Positions 46,271 to 59,299 are shown, counted from the stretch's first letter. The stretch: DNA of 64,000 bases from Gamarada debralockiae (GCA_002803225.1 NXFV01001493.1:120467-184466), one strand, 5' to 3'. The notes: a model not told the origin generated them from the letters alone. Program-made: numbers and translations.

Positions 46271-48010
46271 CTTGATGGAGGCTAAGAAGATGAATCGAAT
46301 GTAAGAGACTACCGAGACCCTGTTAGCTAGGCCGAGGAAAGATTTGCTGGCAGCAGAGGAATGAGAAGGATGGTGGTTCAGGAAAATTTGTATCAGCAGA
46401 ATTCACTCTCAGAAGTCTAACATCTAACTTCTAAAAAAGGTTTGTTCTTCATAACCAACCAAGGGATGTGCCGATTTGCAGGACAGGATTGAATATCAAC
46501 TCAATTCACTCACCAAAGTCCAGTTCGAGTGTAGTCTCAACGGACTGGTGGATGTTCTGCTGAAGAGGACTCAACCCCCTGTCGAATGTCGAGATGGTGC
46601 AGATTACTGCTCGGAGTTGAGATGGTGGGATACATTTTGGGAGTTTAGGAGGGCATCCCACTTCAAAGTCTGGTTCTTGTCTTTGCGAGAAATTTCTTTG
46701 AGCTCGGCTAACTTTCGACATGGTTCCCGCATAGGGGCGGAATTCAAAAGCAGCCACAACCGGTTTGGGCAATCATCCAAAGAGTGCATTGTGATTTTAT
46801 TTGGGTTACGGAAAATCTTAAAGTTCACATTACACAGCCTTTTGTGCAACTCGATATCAAATTCCAGGGGAAAAGGAACCTGGTTATCTTGTATTAATCT
46901 CTCCGGCCCCTGATTGGCTCCTGCAATTTTCGGATACCGCTAGCCGTATTTTGATAGCTCAGGTTCTGACGCGTTGTCTCTCCTTAAACATCGCCAACCA
47001 ATGGGCAACTTGGTATTTTCATCCGGCTTCAAGTAGAGCCTCAATCTATCAACATTACAGCGGCGCTTTAGCTTACATGATTCCAATGTAATTGGACTGT
47101 GGTCAGATCCAATGACCAAATACTACCACTCCCCCAGCCCGAAGCGGGAAAGAAATCTCCTGAATTGTTTTCTCTTTTGTCTGTGATATCACAAATCTAC
47201 AGCAAAAAGCAAATCAAACCAGCATTTTGCAGTACTCAAAGAATGGCCAATCATCTTGAGCCGCTTAGGTCCTTCAACCAATTGCGTCCGAAATCTCATG
47301 TCTGGAAATCCTTACCTTTTTCTCTGTCAAGTGTGAAAATACAGACTCTCCACCCTATTGTTCAGGTGTAGTTCTATAAAGGTTTCTAACTTGGCATTTT
47401 TGCATTGCGGCTACTCTTACTCGGATTTACAATCAAGATTACAAAGGTGGACTGAAATTTTCGCCGTCGACTCCTTTCGCACCAGCTGAGAATTGCTGCA
47501 GACACCCAGAATCTGGATCACGACATCACAGGTCATCTTTTATTGTCAAATGTTGGTTGTGTGCTTTTATAATTCACTCGATACTTGTCCTCTGCAATCT
47601 GAGGAAACTGCCACAAGAGCTGCGTATCGTTGGCTTTGGAAACATTTTGTTCATCGATGCTCACATAGCGGGAAGAGCCCCGCACAAAGACACTCCTTGT
47701 ATATTAAAAATACCTCCCCTCAAATTCCCAACTCTTCAAGATTCCAACGACGTGCCTTACCTCTATTCAAGCCGTGCTTCGCTGTGGGCTACTCTTCAAT
47801 CTTGCCGAATTCTTCACTGCTCTAGAGATCCAATATTTCATTTGCGCAAAAGACCTAGGTATTCACCCAAGCACGCGTGTATTTCCCGTTGCTGCAACTG
47901 ATATTTTGATATGCCACTGGCGTAAATTGCATTTCCCCAGAGAACAAGGTCGTCGCCGGCACTTTCGACCTTTATTCTTCAGTTTGGTATACGCCTCTTC
48001 AACCAACACC
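46271..48010. other. 1.7-kb divergent spacer between ADE4 and the methyltransferase, with a possible gene relic
   Basis: It holds the promoters of both genes. Between about 47,500 and 47,940 the plus strand shows protein-like runs in alternating frames (LRKLPQELRIVGFGNILFID, then LLFNLAEFFTALEIQYFICA and GIHPSTRVFPVAATDILICH). This suggests a decayed gene rather than leader sequence. The pieces do not join at splice sites. Confidence 0.4.
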
Positions 48011-51000
48011 ATGGCTTCTTTGCCAACTAGGTCAATCGAAATTATTGACGAAGAGGTGGTCATCATGATTGATGATGAAAGCGAAGTTGAAATAGAGATT
48101 CTAGAACATGGTGAGCTTCAAGTTTTCCACCTTCCTCCTCGCTTTTCCGACATCAGCCGCCATTGAGAGTTTCAATTCGCAATTATTGAGAACTTTCTGC
48201 TCCGATCTAAAATATAAAGTCAGAGTCAAGGGCGACTTTATGTTCTTGGAGATTATTGGATTCGGCCCATCTAACGAGATCATGTTTCTTCTGCTTTGTA
48301 CAGAACAGTGCTAATGAGTTCAAATAGGTTTCCCAGGTCTCCTTCAACATTTATCGTCCAACGATCTATCGTCAGGGTCTGTGTGTAATATTGATCCGAA
48401 ATCCGACCAACCGCAAGTGACAACTTCAATGCATAAGAAACCAGCCTCAGGTTCCTCGCCACATACCCCTAGGCGGCCAGTGTCCTCCTCCCCTTTGCCC
48501 AGCCCTACAATCTCAAATACAGCGCATACGCCCAGAAAGCCTAACGAAGACTCAACTCCTATTACCATAGACGGCAGAAGACTTTCACGGTCAAGGACTC
48601 TCTCGATTGAATCTTTGCCCCGATTTTCATCACATTCCAGTATGTCAAGGCCATCTGTGGACGACTCCAAGTTCGGCTCATGTACCCAACTCACAGACCT
48701 AGGAGAAAGTGTTCCCGAAGGTGCTGCCGATCTTCAACTTTCCAAAGCGTCTCGCAAGAGCAGACATTACAGCAGCGACGGCTCGAAATTACTGGCTACA
48801 ACAGACCGACATTCGGCTGGAGGTCCGAATTTCGAAGGAAGTGTTGCGGAACCCGGCACCCTCATTGACCTGGACGAACTTGAGAATTTTGACGATCTAT
48901 GGAATGATGAAGAGGAGCTTCAGATTCTTCGTGTGGAAGAAAGACGAAAGTCACAACCCGGCCGGAAGTCATCCAAAATCGCGTTGCCCAAACGAAACCT
49001 CCCAATTACTGCGCCGTTCATCAGATTGCAAGAATGGAAACACAAAAATCTTCTCCTACAACCTTCGAAAACTGTGGAGCTGTGGGACGGTGATTTCCTT
49101 CTGATCGCAGATATCATACAACACTCGAAGTGCGGTGCTGTCACGTTACGCGGGCAAAGACTCCAGCGGTGCAGATCTATGAATGGCTTACTCGAAAGGA
49201 AGCTGAATGAAGTCTGTTTCTTTCATGAAGTTGACCTCGACGACCCACGTCCACCGCTCGAGCAAAGTGCTGTCGAGGTCTCTGTGGACACGGTCAAGCG
49301 TTTGCGACTTGTTCGAATGACAAATCAAATATTCCCACTTTGCAGAAATCTTGCGTTAGATATTTTCCGCACTCAGAAAGATGCTGCCACGGAAGGAGGC
49401 CTGACGGGACGTTGGAAATACACTTGCACTTACGCATCTGCAGCAGACAGGTGGCACAACAACCCCAAGGAACGGACTCTGGAGTTTCTTCGAGAAGACG
49501 AAAGCACGGGAGAATTCGGGGTCTCCGATAGAGCGAGCCGTTTTGATTGGCGTGGAGAGACGATCCCAGGAGGAGCCTACCGACCTGACCTTGAGGAGGA
49601 GAAACAGTTGATTGAAGGGGTGCGCAAAGAGAGCGTTATCAGCCTTGCAAGCAGCACTCCTGAACCAGAGTCGGATTGTACCTTCATCGATTCGCCTCCT
49701 GCATCATTGGAAGCAGTGGGATCTGGCAAACAAAAGACCCAGTCGACTTCTTTCGCCATACCAACATCGTCTCGAAAGCGAAGAGCTAGCTCTTCCGACG
49801 ATCTTTTCCCCCAAGACGCCTCGAGAAAGAACTCCAAAAAGGTACGGTTTGAGAAAAGGGATGAAGTGGAGATCACCAGGCAAGAGTTATCTGAGTTGAG
49901 CGTAGAGGAACATCAATTTGTGCTACGCGATGGAGGTTTGGTAGATTTGACAGTCGCCTCATCTTGCCAGAATCGGCGGGCGTCCTCTGTTGGAACGAAG
50001 AACTTTCCTGCGGCCCAACTTCCACGCACAATCGATCTTTCTTCCGATCTCGCCACTCCCGCTCCTACAGGAACCATCCGATCCGACTCAATCTCAGACA
50101 AGGGCCCAGTCATCAGAGCACCGGGCCAGATGTTAACCTACGGCGACGCCTTTTGCGGAGCAGGAGGCACAACTCGCGGTGCTGCAATGGCCGGTCTACG
50201 AGTGCTGTGGGGCTTCGATCACTGGAATCACGCATGTTCAACATGGCGGACCAACTTCCCGCAAGCTAAATGCTACGAGCTTTCGTCCCAGCAGTTTGTC
50301 GCCAAAGTTCAGGGATCGAGATACAGGAAGCCTGTTGATGCCAAAGTTGATATTCTCCATCTTTCACCTCCTTGTCAATACTTCTCCCCTGCTCACACCG
50401 TGGACTGTCCGAACGATGAAATGAACGTTGCCAGTCTCTATGCCGTAGGCCCTGTCATCAAGGTGGCTAAACCACGGATCGTCACCCTCGAACAGACGTT
50501 CGGCATTGTAGCTGCTAGGTTTCGGAAGTATTTCAACTCTCTCATACAGATGTTCACCGCTCTCAGTTTCTCGGTCAGATGGGCTATCGTGCCTTTAGCT
50601 CAATGGGTACGTTTCAATTGCACCCTCACATCTGTAGCCATAGGCAAGATTGCTAACATACTTAAGGGGTTACCACAACGACGCTACCGCTTGATCATCA
50701 TTGCAGCTTGGTAAAACCCTTCCATCTTCCCTGAATCCACAAATATTGACCGCTCCTTTCGTAGCCCAGGCGAGTTCCTCCCCACAATTGCCTCACCAAC
50801 CCACTCTGACTTCTGCGACTCCGAAACCTCCAACCTCCCGCCCTTCTCAACCGTAAACCACACCCTCTCCCAAGTCCCCGACGACGCACCAGACCACGAC
50901 CCCACCTCCATTGTTTTCCCCTCCAACAAAACCCTACCACCCTGGGACGGCAATGCTATTCTCCCACGCGCTATGACCACATCCGGCGGGCAAAACTACC

Positions 51001-51212
51001 ATCCCTCTGGTACACGTGATTTCACTCTTCGTGAATATGCAGCACTGCAAGGCTTTCCACCGAATCATGTGTTTGTAGGCAGTTATGTGAAGAAACAGAT
51101 TGGGAATGCGGTGCCGCCTGTCGTGGCGAAAGTCTTGTTTGAGAGTATTAAGAAGCAGTTGGATCGGGTTGATGGGATTGTGGAAGGGAGGGAGACGATG
51201 GTTATTGATTGA
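48011..51212 (+). CDS. rid: RID/Masc1-type cytosine-5 DNA methyltransferase
   Basis: Exons 48011-48110, 48328-50606, 50667-50710 and 50765-51212 sum to 957 codons (956 residues). After an acidic, Ser-rich N-terminal half and a BAH-like region (TVELWDGDFLLIADII...VCFFHEVDL), the catalytic domain starts at about residue 638. Motif I is DAFCGAGGTTRGA. Motif IV is SPPCQYFSPAHT with catalytic Cys716. Motif VI is LEQTFG (Glu755-Gln-Thr) where most C5-methylases have ENV. QRRYR is motif VIII and IGNAVPPVVAKVL motif X. Cys-Gln plus EQT is the hallmark of the Masc1/RID group, required for MIP in Ascobolus and RIP in Neurospora. The last intron (50711-50764) removes an in-frame TAA and rebuilds IIIAACPGEFLP. 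The gene looks intact. Confidence 0.93.
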
Positions 51213-51349
51213 GCGTTGTGTTGGGGATTAGGGACTGAAATTGTGTTCCACGTTTTGTTCGCTTTTGAGTTTATTGTTATTTGGATTTATGGTCGCTCTG
51301 GTCTGTGAGACATGGACAAGGAGGATTTCCGAGACTGTAGTACCTCATG

Positions 51350-54142
51350 CTAGATGTCAGCCAGGTCCGTTTCCTCGAACTTGAACGTGCGTTTTAAATC
51401 AGGAAGATCCACTATGAAAAGCCTTATTCCAGCTCTTGGCCCTTTCTGAGCTAAGAAAGGGTAGAGAATCTCACGTAATGATTTGATCGCGGAGCCGTAT
51501 TTCTTCGTATGCTTCTTCAGGTGAACACCGTAGTTTGAGTGTAAGTCAACTATGAGAAACTTAATTTCTGGATGGTCGATAATGGCGTCCTTGTACATCG
51601 GACTCAATATTCGTCGCCTCATCTCCATAATCTCCACTACTTTTTCTACCGGAGGTTTAATGTATTTCAAGACGGTTTCTCCTATGTGCTTTTGTGCTTC
51701 CGGTGTATTAGAAGGGAAAGGAGTTCTTCATAGTACGGGATATGGGATTTCTTCTTGATGATCAGGCTTCGGAGCTCTTCATCCTGTCATAAATTCTTCT
51801 CTAGCGTGCTAGTTCAAGTTCTTTCGACAGTTGATCTAGGAGACTAGACCTGTCTATGTAATTATCAAAGTCTCGGTCAAACTGCGACCATTCTTTTCCC
51901 CAAAAATTTGTGGACGCATTGATGCCCTCTCACTGCGGGGGTGTCGAGGTGAGCCCGCTCGATGTCGTAGACAGACATCAACAGGTCATGAGAGGTATTC
52001 TCTTTGCCAAATGAGCTGTGAGTTCGGTTTCATTTCTTCACCCCAGCTTCCAGGCAGGGCTTGGAGCGGCTTTCCTTCTTCTATGAGACCGGTGTCTTGC
52101 AAGGCCCAAACAGTTTCTCCTTCGGCGCAAGATAGATGGGCAAAGGTCCAGCGACTAGAAGCCTAGATATAATTTGGACGTTATGGAGACCCAAACATCA
52201 TTCTCTTTTTCGCCGAATGAGAAATGGAACTGAACGGTCCTACAACAGCCCTGAGCCTGTCCTATCCAAACCCTAGGATGCAGATGCTCTTCCTCTGCAC
52301 AGCACCTGCGAATGTCGACATCGTTCTCCATGAGCAAATCGATTCTGCAGGAATCCTGCGTAACCCGTCTGTACCAGAATATCTACGGCGTTTGACCGAG
52401 ATGATTTCTGCGATGTAAACCACCAGTGCACTTCAAAATAGACAAGACGTGAGCACCAAAACCCTCTCTGCCACCCACAAGTGTTGAATCCCTAAGGCCC
52501 ACTCATGGACTACTGTATGAAGTAGCGGAGAGACCTGCCACATTTCGGGTTCGATATGAGGTGACTGTATCTTTTCATACTCGGTGCAGAGTAGCTCAAT
52601 GCTTTCCAGGTCCTCGGAATTCTCAACTCCAAAGACGCAAAAGTTGCTGTAAATGAAATGGTAGCGCTCGAAGGTGCCTTCAAGACCGTGCAGTATATCT
52701 CTCAGATTTTGAAGAGGCAGTCCAGTATGCAGCGTAAGCACGTGGCCAGGCCTCCACAGGCTTATGTGGTCACCTGGCAGTATTCTTCGGTGCCGTTGGG
52801 GAAGGTAGCTCGGATGGAAGCCTCCGTATCGTAGCATCACCTCGACGGTCAGCGCAACAACTTCTCGGGCTAGAGATTTATTCACTTGTAGCACAGCGCA
52901 AGGGTATCCAGTGGAAGACTAAATGCCCCTCTGGTGCAATTGGGCAGTAATCTTGCATACTTCCCACCATAAGGTAGGCATCTGCACCATATTCCAGAAG
53001 TAGCCTACAAGCATTGTACTGGCCATGTTCACACGCTGTCTGTAAAGGATTTTATTGTATCAGTAAACTGCATAGACATCGACCGGACGACGTTTACATG
53101 AAGTGGAGAGATCCCATTTTCATCCATATCCAAACGGAGATGCCAGACCGAAAGCGAAAAGCTCCCGAATACCTTCCACGCCATCTTGCTACAAAAATTA
53201 AATATCTTACTACCTCGCGTACCGGCCGCACAGAGTTTAGGTCCAACAATGGGATGTATCGTTGATTCGAAGCGGATACCCCCGTCTGCATGATCTGAAT
53301 CCTACCAGTACGTTGATGACAAACGTTCGAATCGATCTGGTGGTCTCACGGGGGTTTTTGGTCTCTGCCGTTGTCTCTTTTGCTGAACATGAATTCGTTC
53401 GTATTGACATTGACCGAAAGTTCAAGACCGCGAAACGACCTTGGAACGAGGTATAAAATCGAATTTCGGCAGGGCATCTGCTCACTATGGTCACCTCTCA
53501 CTGAAGTCTCGTTATCGTCACCACCCGATGACTTAACTTTTGTTTCGTCCTGAAGTGGTCCAAAGGTGGGCTGCCCTCTGGAACCGAAATCATGCCTCGA
53601 GAAAGCGGAAGCCCTCTTGATCTGGGCCGCAATTGACTCAATTCTGCCTTTCATCTGGCATTGTTCGACAGTAAGAATGCCGGTACCGGTTTCGGAATGC
53701 TTCATCTCACTGCATCCTGCTGGTTTGCATCAAATCTCAAGACGGAGGCGGCGGAACCCACATAATCTCACATCTGAGAGATCGTGCCGTCACTATTAGC
53801 TATCTTCAAACGAGCCCAACTCACTTTGACAGGTCCCAGTGCAGATTGGGGACCTTGAGTCAGGTCCGTGACGAGTTTTACAAGCTTTCAAGTTCCGACT
53901 TCGCCAGAGAAAGGGCTCTTTCGACTAGCTGCCGGGAGACATCGTCGACGTGGCGGGAAGAGTCCTGCTGCTGTATCAAGCATATGCATACGTAGCTCTT
54001 CCGCGATCCAGCTGAGACTTTCTGGTCCATCTTTCACGGACTGGCAAAAGTTGACAGATTTCGTGATGCTGTCGTTCAGTTGAATGACGAGGGAAGCAAT
54101 TCTAATTCCGCCGGCTACGGTCTTAAGAGTAGCAGCTGCCAT
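51350..54142 (-). pseudogene. Relic of a second Helo-like/ankyrin gene
   Basis: Starts with MAAATLKTVAGGIRIASLVIQ...ITKSVNFCQSVKDGPESLSW, a Helo-like N-terminal domain. Downstream, in shifting frames, are PRSFRGLELSVNVNTNEF, an ankyrin unit (TACEHGQYNACRLLLEYGAD) and a C-terminal region that is open for 153 codons (52433-52894). A final 106-codon piece (51350-51670, ending FKFEETDLADI) closes it. Between them lie many stops and frame changes with no splice sites that rescue them all, for example around 51800-52000 and 53700-53850. I read it as one degraded gene of 2.8 kb. Two or three smaller genes are possible but less likely. It sits tail to tail with the methyltransferase, 137 bp away. Confidence 0.6.
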
Positions 54143-55721
54143 TGTGGATACTTGGAGAAGGAAAGGTGTCAAGCGCCATAACTCACAAGGACTAGGTGTT
54201 CGCGGGAAAGAAAGCCTAACTATCTTAATCCATTCATTAAGAAGTGGTGAGCATTGTTGGTTTGCCTTGTTGTCTGCCTTGCACGGTGCATTTCATGTTA
54301 CACAGGGCAAACTATGAAAGTCTGGTAACTGAAGAGCTGCAGTCTGTGCGTTTCTAAATGTGGGGCTTGACGCCTGACTAGAGTCATGGCTGCATGTAGA
54401 GCAAAAGCTCTAGTCCGGCATTGGCGCTCTGTGGTGAAAAAAATCAAGGAATCGGAGGTGCACTTGCATTGCTAAACAGCACATCGAGACACCTACGCGT
54501 TGTGGAGGTACACTGTTTGTCCTTTTACGTAGCCTACTCTCCATGTGGAGGAATTTAAGAATGGTTTACAAACGGGACTTTGTAAGATTCAAGGGCATCC
54601 ACTTCGAGTAAGAGTGGAGCGAAAATAAATTCTTGAATTGAATAACGCTGTGAAGCTTGTATGTATCATACAAGAAGAAAATCTAATTGCGACTGAAACC
54701 CCCGCAGACGATAATCGTTCCCAACATTTACCGTGAGCTTCTATCTTCTGGTGCATTGTAAATCCTATTTTGAACAGTCAGCGAAAGCTCTTGATTATTG
54801 GTTCGCAAAGGAAGAAGCAACTTTGGTTGTCTGGCTCAGTGATCTTGGTTAGAAACGTTCATGACTCCGTAGAGTTCACTATTTTCAGTGCGTGTTTTAT
54901 AATCATAGCAAAGTGGTGTTGTGGAGTAGTGCAATAAGAAGAAATGGTAGCCTACCATTTGCACCGCGGTTCATCCTAGTCCAAGTCTCTGTTATTAGTA
55001 GCCCGGCAGTATTTATACAGCAACAGCGGCATTCAGCAGGCGTGTATTCAAAGTTCGCTCGTATTCACGGAAAGGCTTTCGGGCATCGTAAGAAGTCGTG
55101 TCGGCAGGAGAATACTACATAATTCTTTGGACATGTCAGCATGAAGTCTCTTCAGTTGCGGACGGAGAAGAGCTCGGGAATTGAAGCATATCTCAGGATA
55201 TGTAAGAATAAATGTCATCCACTCAATCGATATAGCTACCCCGGCGAGGGTGCCATCGTAAAGAGGTCGATCGCAAATTATATCATCATCGAAGGAGGGT
55301 GTTAGGGGAGGGTGAGGTGCTGGGACGTACCAATTAGTTGCTGCGGAGTTTGCTTTTGCGGTTGAGCAATGTAAAATACACGCCGGTAGACCCCAGGCAC
55401 AATATTAAAGAAGGAAGCGGCGAAGATGGCTTTTCCCTCCAAAGTTGGAAAATTTGTTTCTACACAAGAAGTTCTGGAGGTTCGAAGCTCGAGAAATATA
55501 TTGAAGGTAGCGTCTAGCTCGGCGCTAATGTATGAATGCCTGAGGAGCCTGACGATTTTTAGCGAACCCTAGAATTTTCAATCCCACGAATCTAAAATCG
55601 AAGAACCATCTCAATTTCATCACGACAACAAAATCCTCGACAAATCGCCCAGTACGTTCTCTCAACACCATCGCAAATTCCGAGAGCCTAAGCTAACATC
55701 TCTCCTTCAGAATCAATCACA
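54143..55721. other. Gene-free 1.6-kb region and eL14 promoter
   Basis: No frame has support. The final part (from about 55560) has the pyrimidine-rich look of a ribosomal-protein leader. A 5'-UTR intron is likely at 55652-55710 (GTACGT...CCTTCAG), ending 11 bases before the eL14 ATG. Confidence 0.5.
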
Positions 55722-56220
55722 ATGGGTGACGCAGAGATTAAGGCAACGTCATGGAGATTGGTGGAGGTCGGCCGAGTTGCTCTCATCCACGGAGGACCCT
55801 CAGATGGCAAGCTGGCCGCGATTGTTGAGATCATCGACCACAAGCGCGTATGTTCCGCTTTCAGGAAGATTTGGATTTTGAGGAGCAAGTACTGACTCAA
55901 CTTAGGCTCTGATCGATGGACCTTCAACAGATACCAAGACCGCCGTTCCCCGTCAATCAATCGCACTCGCACAACTCATCCTCACACCTTTGGTCCTCGA
56001 GAAGCTTCCCCGCGGTGCACGAACTGGTGTTGTCAAGAAGCAATGGGAGCAGGCTGGTATTGAAGCAAAGTGGCAGGAGAGCGCGTGGGCCAAGAAGCGT
56101 CAGCAGAAGGAGCGGAGACGGGCTTTGACCGATTTCGAGCGATTCAAGGTTATGAGATTGAGAAAGCAAGCACGTTTTGAGGTCCGAAAGTCGTTGGCTA
56201 AGATTAAGGCTTCTGCGTAG
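55722..56220 (+). CDS. RPL14: 60S ribosomal protein eL14
   Basis: Exons 55722-55847 and 55906-56220 give 146 residues. The N-terminal SH3-like fold reads [32 protein letters not shown], where the 58-nt intron follows, then ALIDGPST. The C-terminal half is a basic helix ([25 protein letters not shown]), as in all eukaryotic eL14. Length and intron position look normal. The protein belongs to the large subunit in the cytosol. A leader intron is probable (see the upstream region). Confidence 0.97.
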
Positions 56221-56841
56221 ATGGGTTGATGGATTTGGGATTTGCGAGCATGATGCATACGGTTGCTGGATTCCTTTGCTTCTTAGGGAACTTTGTATCC
56301 TACGTCAAATTTGACAGGCGTCAAGAGCATACAATGGACTTCAAAAAACATCAAACTGCAAAGGATTTCTATGGAACTGTGCTATGATGTCCGTTGGAAG
56401 TGTTCACATGTGAAGAATCTCACCTAGTCCAAACCTCGCTTTGCACAATGCAATGAAATTTGGCATCAATGAGAATCCACGAATGGAAAATTGACAGCAC
56501 TTTAAATTAGAGGTAGTGAATTTATTCACTCTTAACTTCTGACGTTCTATCAACATCTCTTCGCACCCAGTTCGGCAACCTAAATCTTAGCGAAATCGCA
56601 ACCCTAAAAGCTTCCTCCGTCTGGAAACATTCAAGAGGTTCACCTCCACACCCAATTTAACCTCCATACGTCTTGGTTAGTAGCTCCTTTCTCACAGAAA
56701 TTCCTACTGTTTCCGCATATTCGCTCAGGGCTACTAAAATGCCATGAAAGTCTTGGCGCACACGACAAAATTCAGAAAATCAACAACAAACACAACGTCA
56801 GTCTGCTAACTCACCTGTTGCAAACAGACATACCGCCCAAC
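56221..56841. other. Intergenic region with NAC alpha leader intron
   Basis: 621 bp. A 5'-UTR intron of about 153 nt (56675-56827, GTTAGT...AAACAG) plausibly precedes the NAC alpha start. Nothing else is recognised. Confidence 0.5.
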
Positions 56842-57691
56842 ATGTCGAACCCACGTATCGAAGAGCTCCCAGATGATGAGCCCACGAAGAAGGTCACTGC
56901 AGAGGACGAGGGGTCTGACAGCTCTGACTCTGAGATTGAGACGGGCGAGAGTGGAATCCCAGCTGGTGGAGCTATTGTTCACTCACGCAATGAGAAGAAG
57001 GCTCGCAAGTCAATTGCTAAGCTTGGTCTTACCCGTGTCCCTGGCATCACCCGTGTTACTTTGAGAAGACCAAAGAACGTTAGTACACCGCGTTTGGAAT
57101 TTTGGAGGCTGAGGCAGGCTCTGCAAATGTCAACGTCACAAGATGCGTTTGGTGGAAGCTTCGGCTGCAAGCTCTGGAGGACTCGAGTGACTGAAATGGC
57201 CTTGAAGTTCTTGATGCTAACGTTGTTTCCTCCTCCAGATCCTCTTCGTCATCAACAACCCAGAAGTCTACAAGTCCCCCACGAGCAACACTTACATGTA
57301 AGCAGTCCCTACCCCTCTACCATGAAATGCGCATACTGACAGCTTCTGATTCAGTGTCTTCGGTGAGGCTAAGATTGAGGATCTGAACTCCCAGGCTCAA
57401 GCTTCCGCTGCCCAACAACTCGCCGCCCAAGAGCAACACGACCACGCCGGGCACGACCACTCTGGCCACGATCACTCCCATGACAGCGGAAAGGGCAAGG
57501 CTATCGATCAGGGTGATGACAAGAAGGACGATGATGAGGACGATGGAGAGGAGGTTGATGCTACCGGTCTTGAGGACAAGGATATCGAGTTGGTCATGAC
57601 CCAAGCCAGCGTTTCCCGAAAGAAGGCTGTCAAGGCATTGAAGGAGAACGACAATGATATAGTCAATTCTATCATGGCTCTGAGCATATAG
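56842..57691 (+). CDS. EGD2: Nascent polypeptide-associated complex subunit alpha
   Basis: Exons 56842-57078, 57239-57297 and 57355-57691 splice in frame to 210 residues. The acidic start ([21 protein letters not shown]) is followed by the NAC domain ([45 protein letters not shown] and [11 protein letters not shown]). A His/Asp-rich spacer ([13 protein letters not shown]) leads to the C-terminal UBA helices ([24 protein letters not shown]...SIMALS). NAC alpha binds the beta subunit and the ribosome exit site and shields nascent chains. Length and introns are typical of Pezizomycotina. Confidence 0.97.
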
Positions 57692-58168
57692 GGTGTCTAA
57701 TTTGCCGTGCTTGAGTTGCTGGCATGGTTAGACTGGAGACTGGGTGGAGATGATTGATGAAGGCAGACTCTATGCTCGGTATGCATAAAAAAAAGAACAT
57801 GTATTCATGAAAATGGGAATGGTAATGCAAAGCCTTATTTTCAGTCAGTATTCCACGTCTTTTGAGCCCATTAGTGACATCAACTTGGATTGAAGCTCTA
57901 GACTGTGACCCTTCTTCTCCAAATTTTAACCTTATACCCCAAGTATACCGTGACCCTAAGCCCAGAAAGATTCCCCTGCCACCACAATTTATCAAGCAAA
58001 CATAGAGCTGAACTTCACGCAATTGCGAACTGATCTGCTCTCGACCGTGCCTCTTCCAAAACTCGGTCACGTGAGAATCCGCTAGCTTTGCCGAGCTTCT
58101 CTCCAGCTTTTGACGACCAAATTCAACGACACAACTTTCCCCTCCTCAATCGTCCCAACATCATCACA
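57692..58168. other. Intergenic region upstream of ATP7
   Basis: 477 bp with the terminator of EGD2 and the promoter of ATP7. It contains TCACGTGA at about 58067; no coding sequence. Confidence 0.5.
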
Positions 58169-58957
58169 ATGGCAGCCGGAGTAAGTTCAATCGCTCAATC
58201 ATCCCTTTACATCTGTTCGGAAGCAGCTTTCGTGCCAATCCCAGATGGCTCAATTGACACCATCTCCGAATTGTGCCGAAGCTCCAATTCCTTCTCCTTC
58301 CCACAGCTAACAATTTCCTCCCTACAGCGTAGCGCAGCCCTCAAGCTCGACTGGGCCAAAGTAACCAATTCACTCGGCCTCCGCGGCCAAACCGTCGCCT
58401 CCCTCCAAGCCTTCAAGAAGCGCAACGAAGATGCCCGCCGTCGCGTAACGATGCTCTCTGAGCAACCCCAAAAAGTCGACTTCGCACACTACCGATCGAT
58501 CCTCAAGAACCAAGCCATCGTCGACGAGATTGAGAAGCATTTCAGCACGTTCAAGCCGGCGACTTATGATGTCGGAAGACAAATTAAGGCTATTGAGGCG
58601 TTTGAGGCCCAGGCTGTGAAGAGTGCGGAGGAGACGAAGGGGAAGGTTGATTTGGAGTTGAAGGATTTGGAGAAGACGTTGAAGAATATTGAGGAAGCGA
58701 GACCGTTTGATGAGCTTACTGTGGTATGTATCACATTCTTGATGGGGAATGGAGTGAGATATGATGCTAATAGGAACTTGTCACGTAGGATGAGGTCGCT
58801 GCTGCTCGCCCTGATATTGATGAGAAGACCGCTCAGCTCGTTTCCAAGGGACGCTGGGGTGTACCAGGCTACAAGGTATGTTTTGCATACAAAATAGATC
58901 CGTGGGGTAGTGCTAACAGCTTTCCAGGAAAAATTCGGCGACCTTTCGTTGCTGTAG
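58169..58957 (+). CDS. ATP7: Mitochondrial F1Fo ATP synthase subunit d
   Basis: Four exons: 58169-58180 (MAAG only), 58328-58723, 58789-58875 and 58928-58957. They encode 174 residues, the exact usual size of fungal Atp7. The sequence runs [20 protein letters not shown], then the long helical part ([43 protein letters not shown]), and ends [18 protein letters not shown]. Subunit d is part of the peripheral stalk that holds F1 to Fo on the matrix side of the inner membrane. A longer reading from 58088 through the first intron is open in frame, but the family N-terminus and the 147-nt intron ending CCTACAG favour the short first exon. Confidence 0.95.
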
Positions 58958-59299
58958 ACAATTACCCCAAATCCTTTCCTATGTCACCTGTACTAGTGTA
59001 AATAGTGGGCAGATAGAACGAAGCAGAACAATTGTAGTGGTCATCCATCCTGAAAAATGATGTGATTCAGACGCGGGCACATCGCTATGGTGACAATTTG
59101 GTGTAAGGCAACCACATGAATTACAAGTTTGTGAGCAAAGGCTCGGATCCTTTGAAGCTGTCGTCTCTTGAAGGTTAAAACCATGCCGAATCTAGTACGG
59201 CCAACCAGGTGAGGCCGGAACGACACAACTCCTAATCGGCTCTGTTGGACAAGGCTGGTAGAGTAAAAAAAGGTATCCTGGTTGCCCTCTGACCAAGCC

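Noticed and set aside
50695..50716. Premature stop (TAA) in the methyltransferase
   Set aside because: It lies at the 5' end of a 54-nt GT-AG intron whose removal restores the conserved junction.
58088..58168. Longer N-terminus for ATP synthase subunit d
   Set aside because: It would translate the 147-nt intron; the MAAG first exon gives the exact family length of 174 residues.
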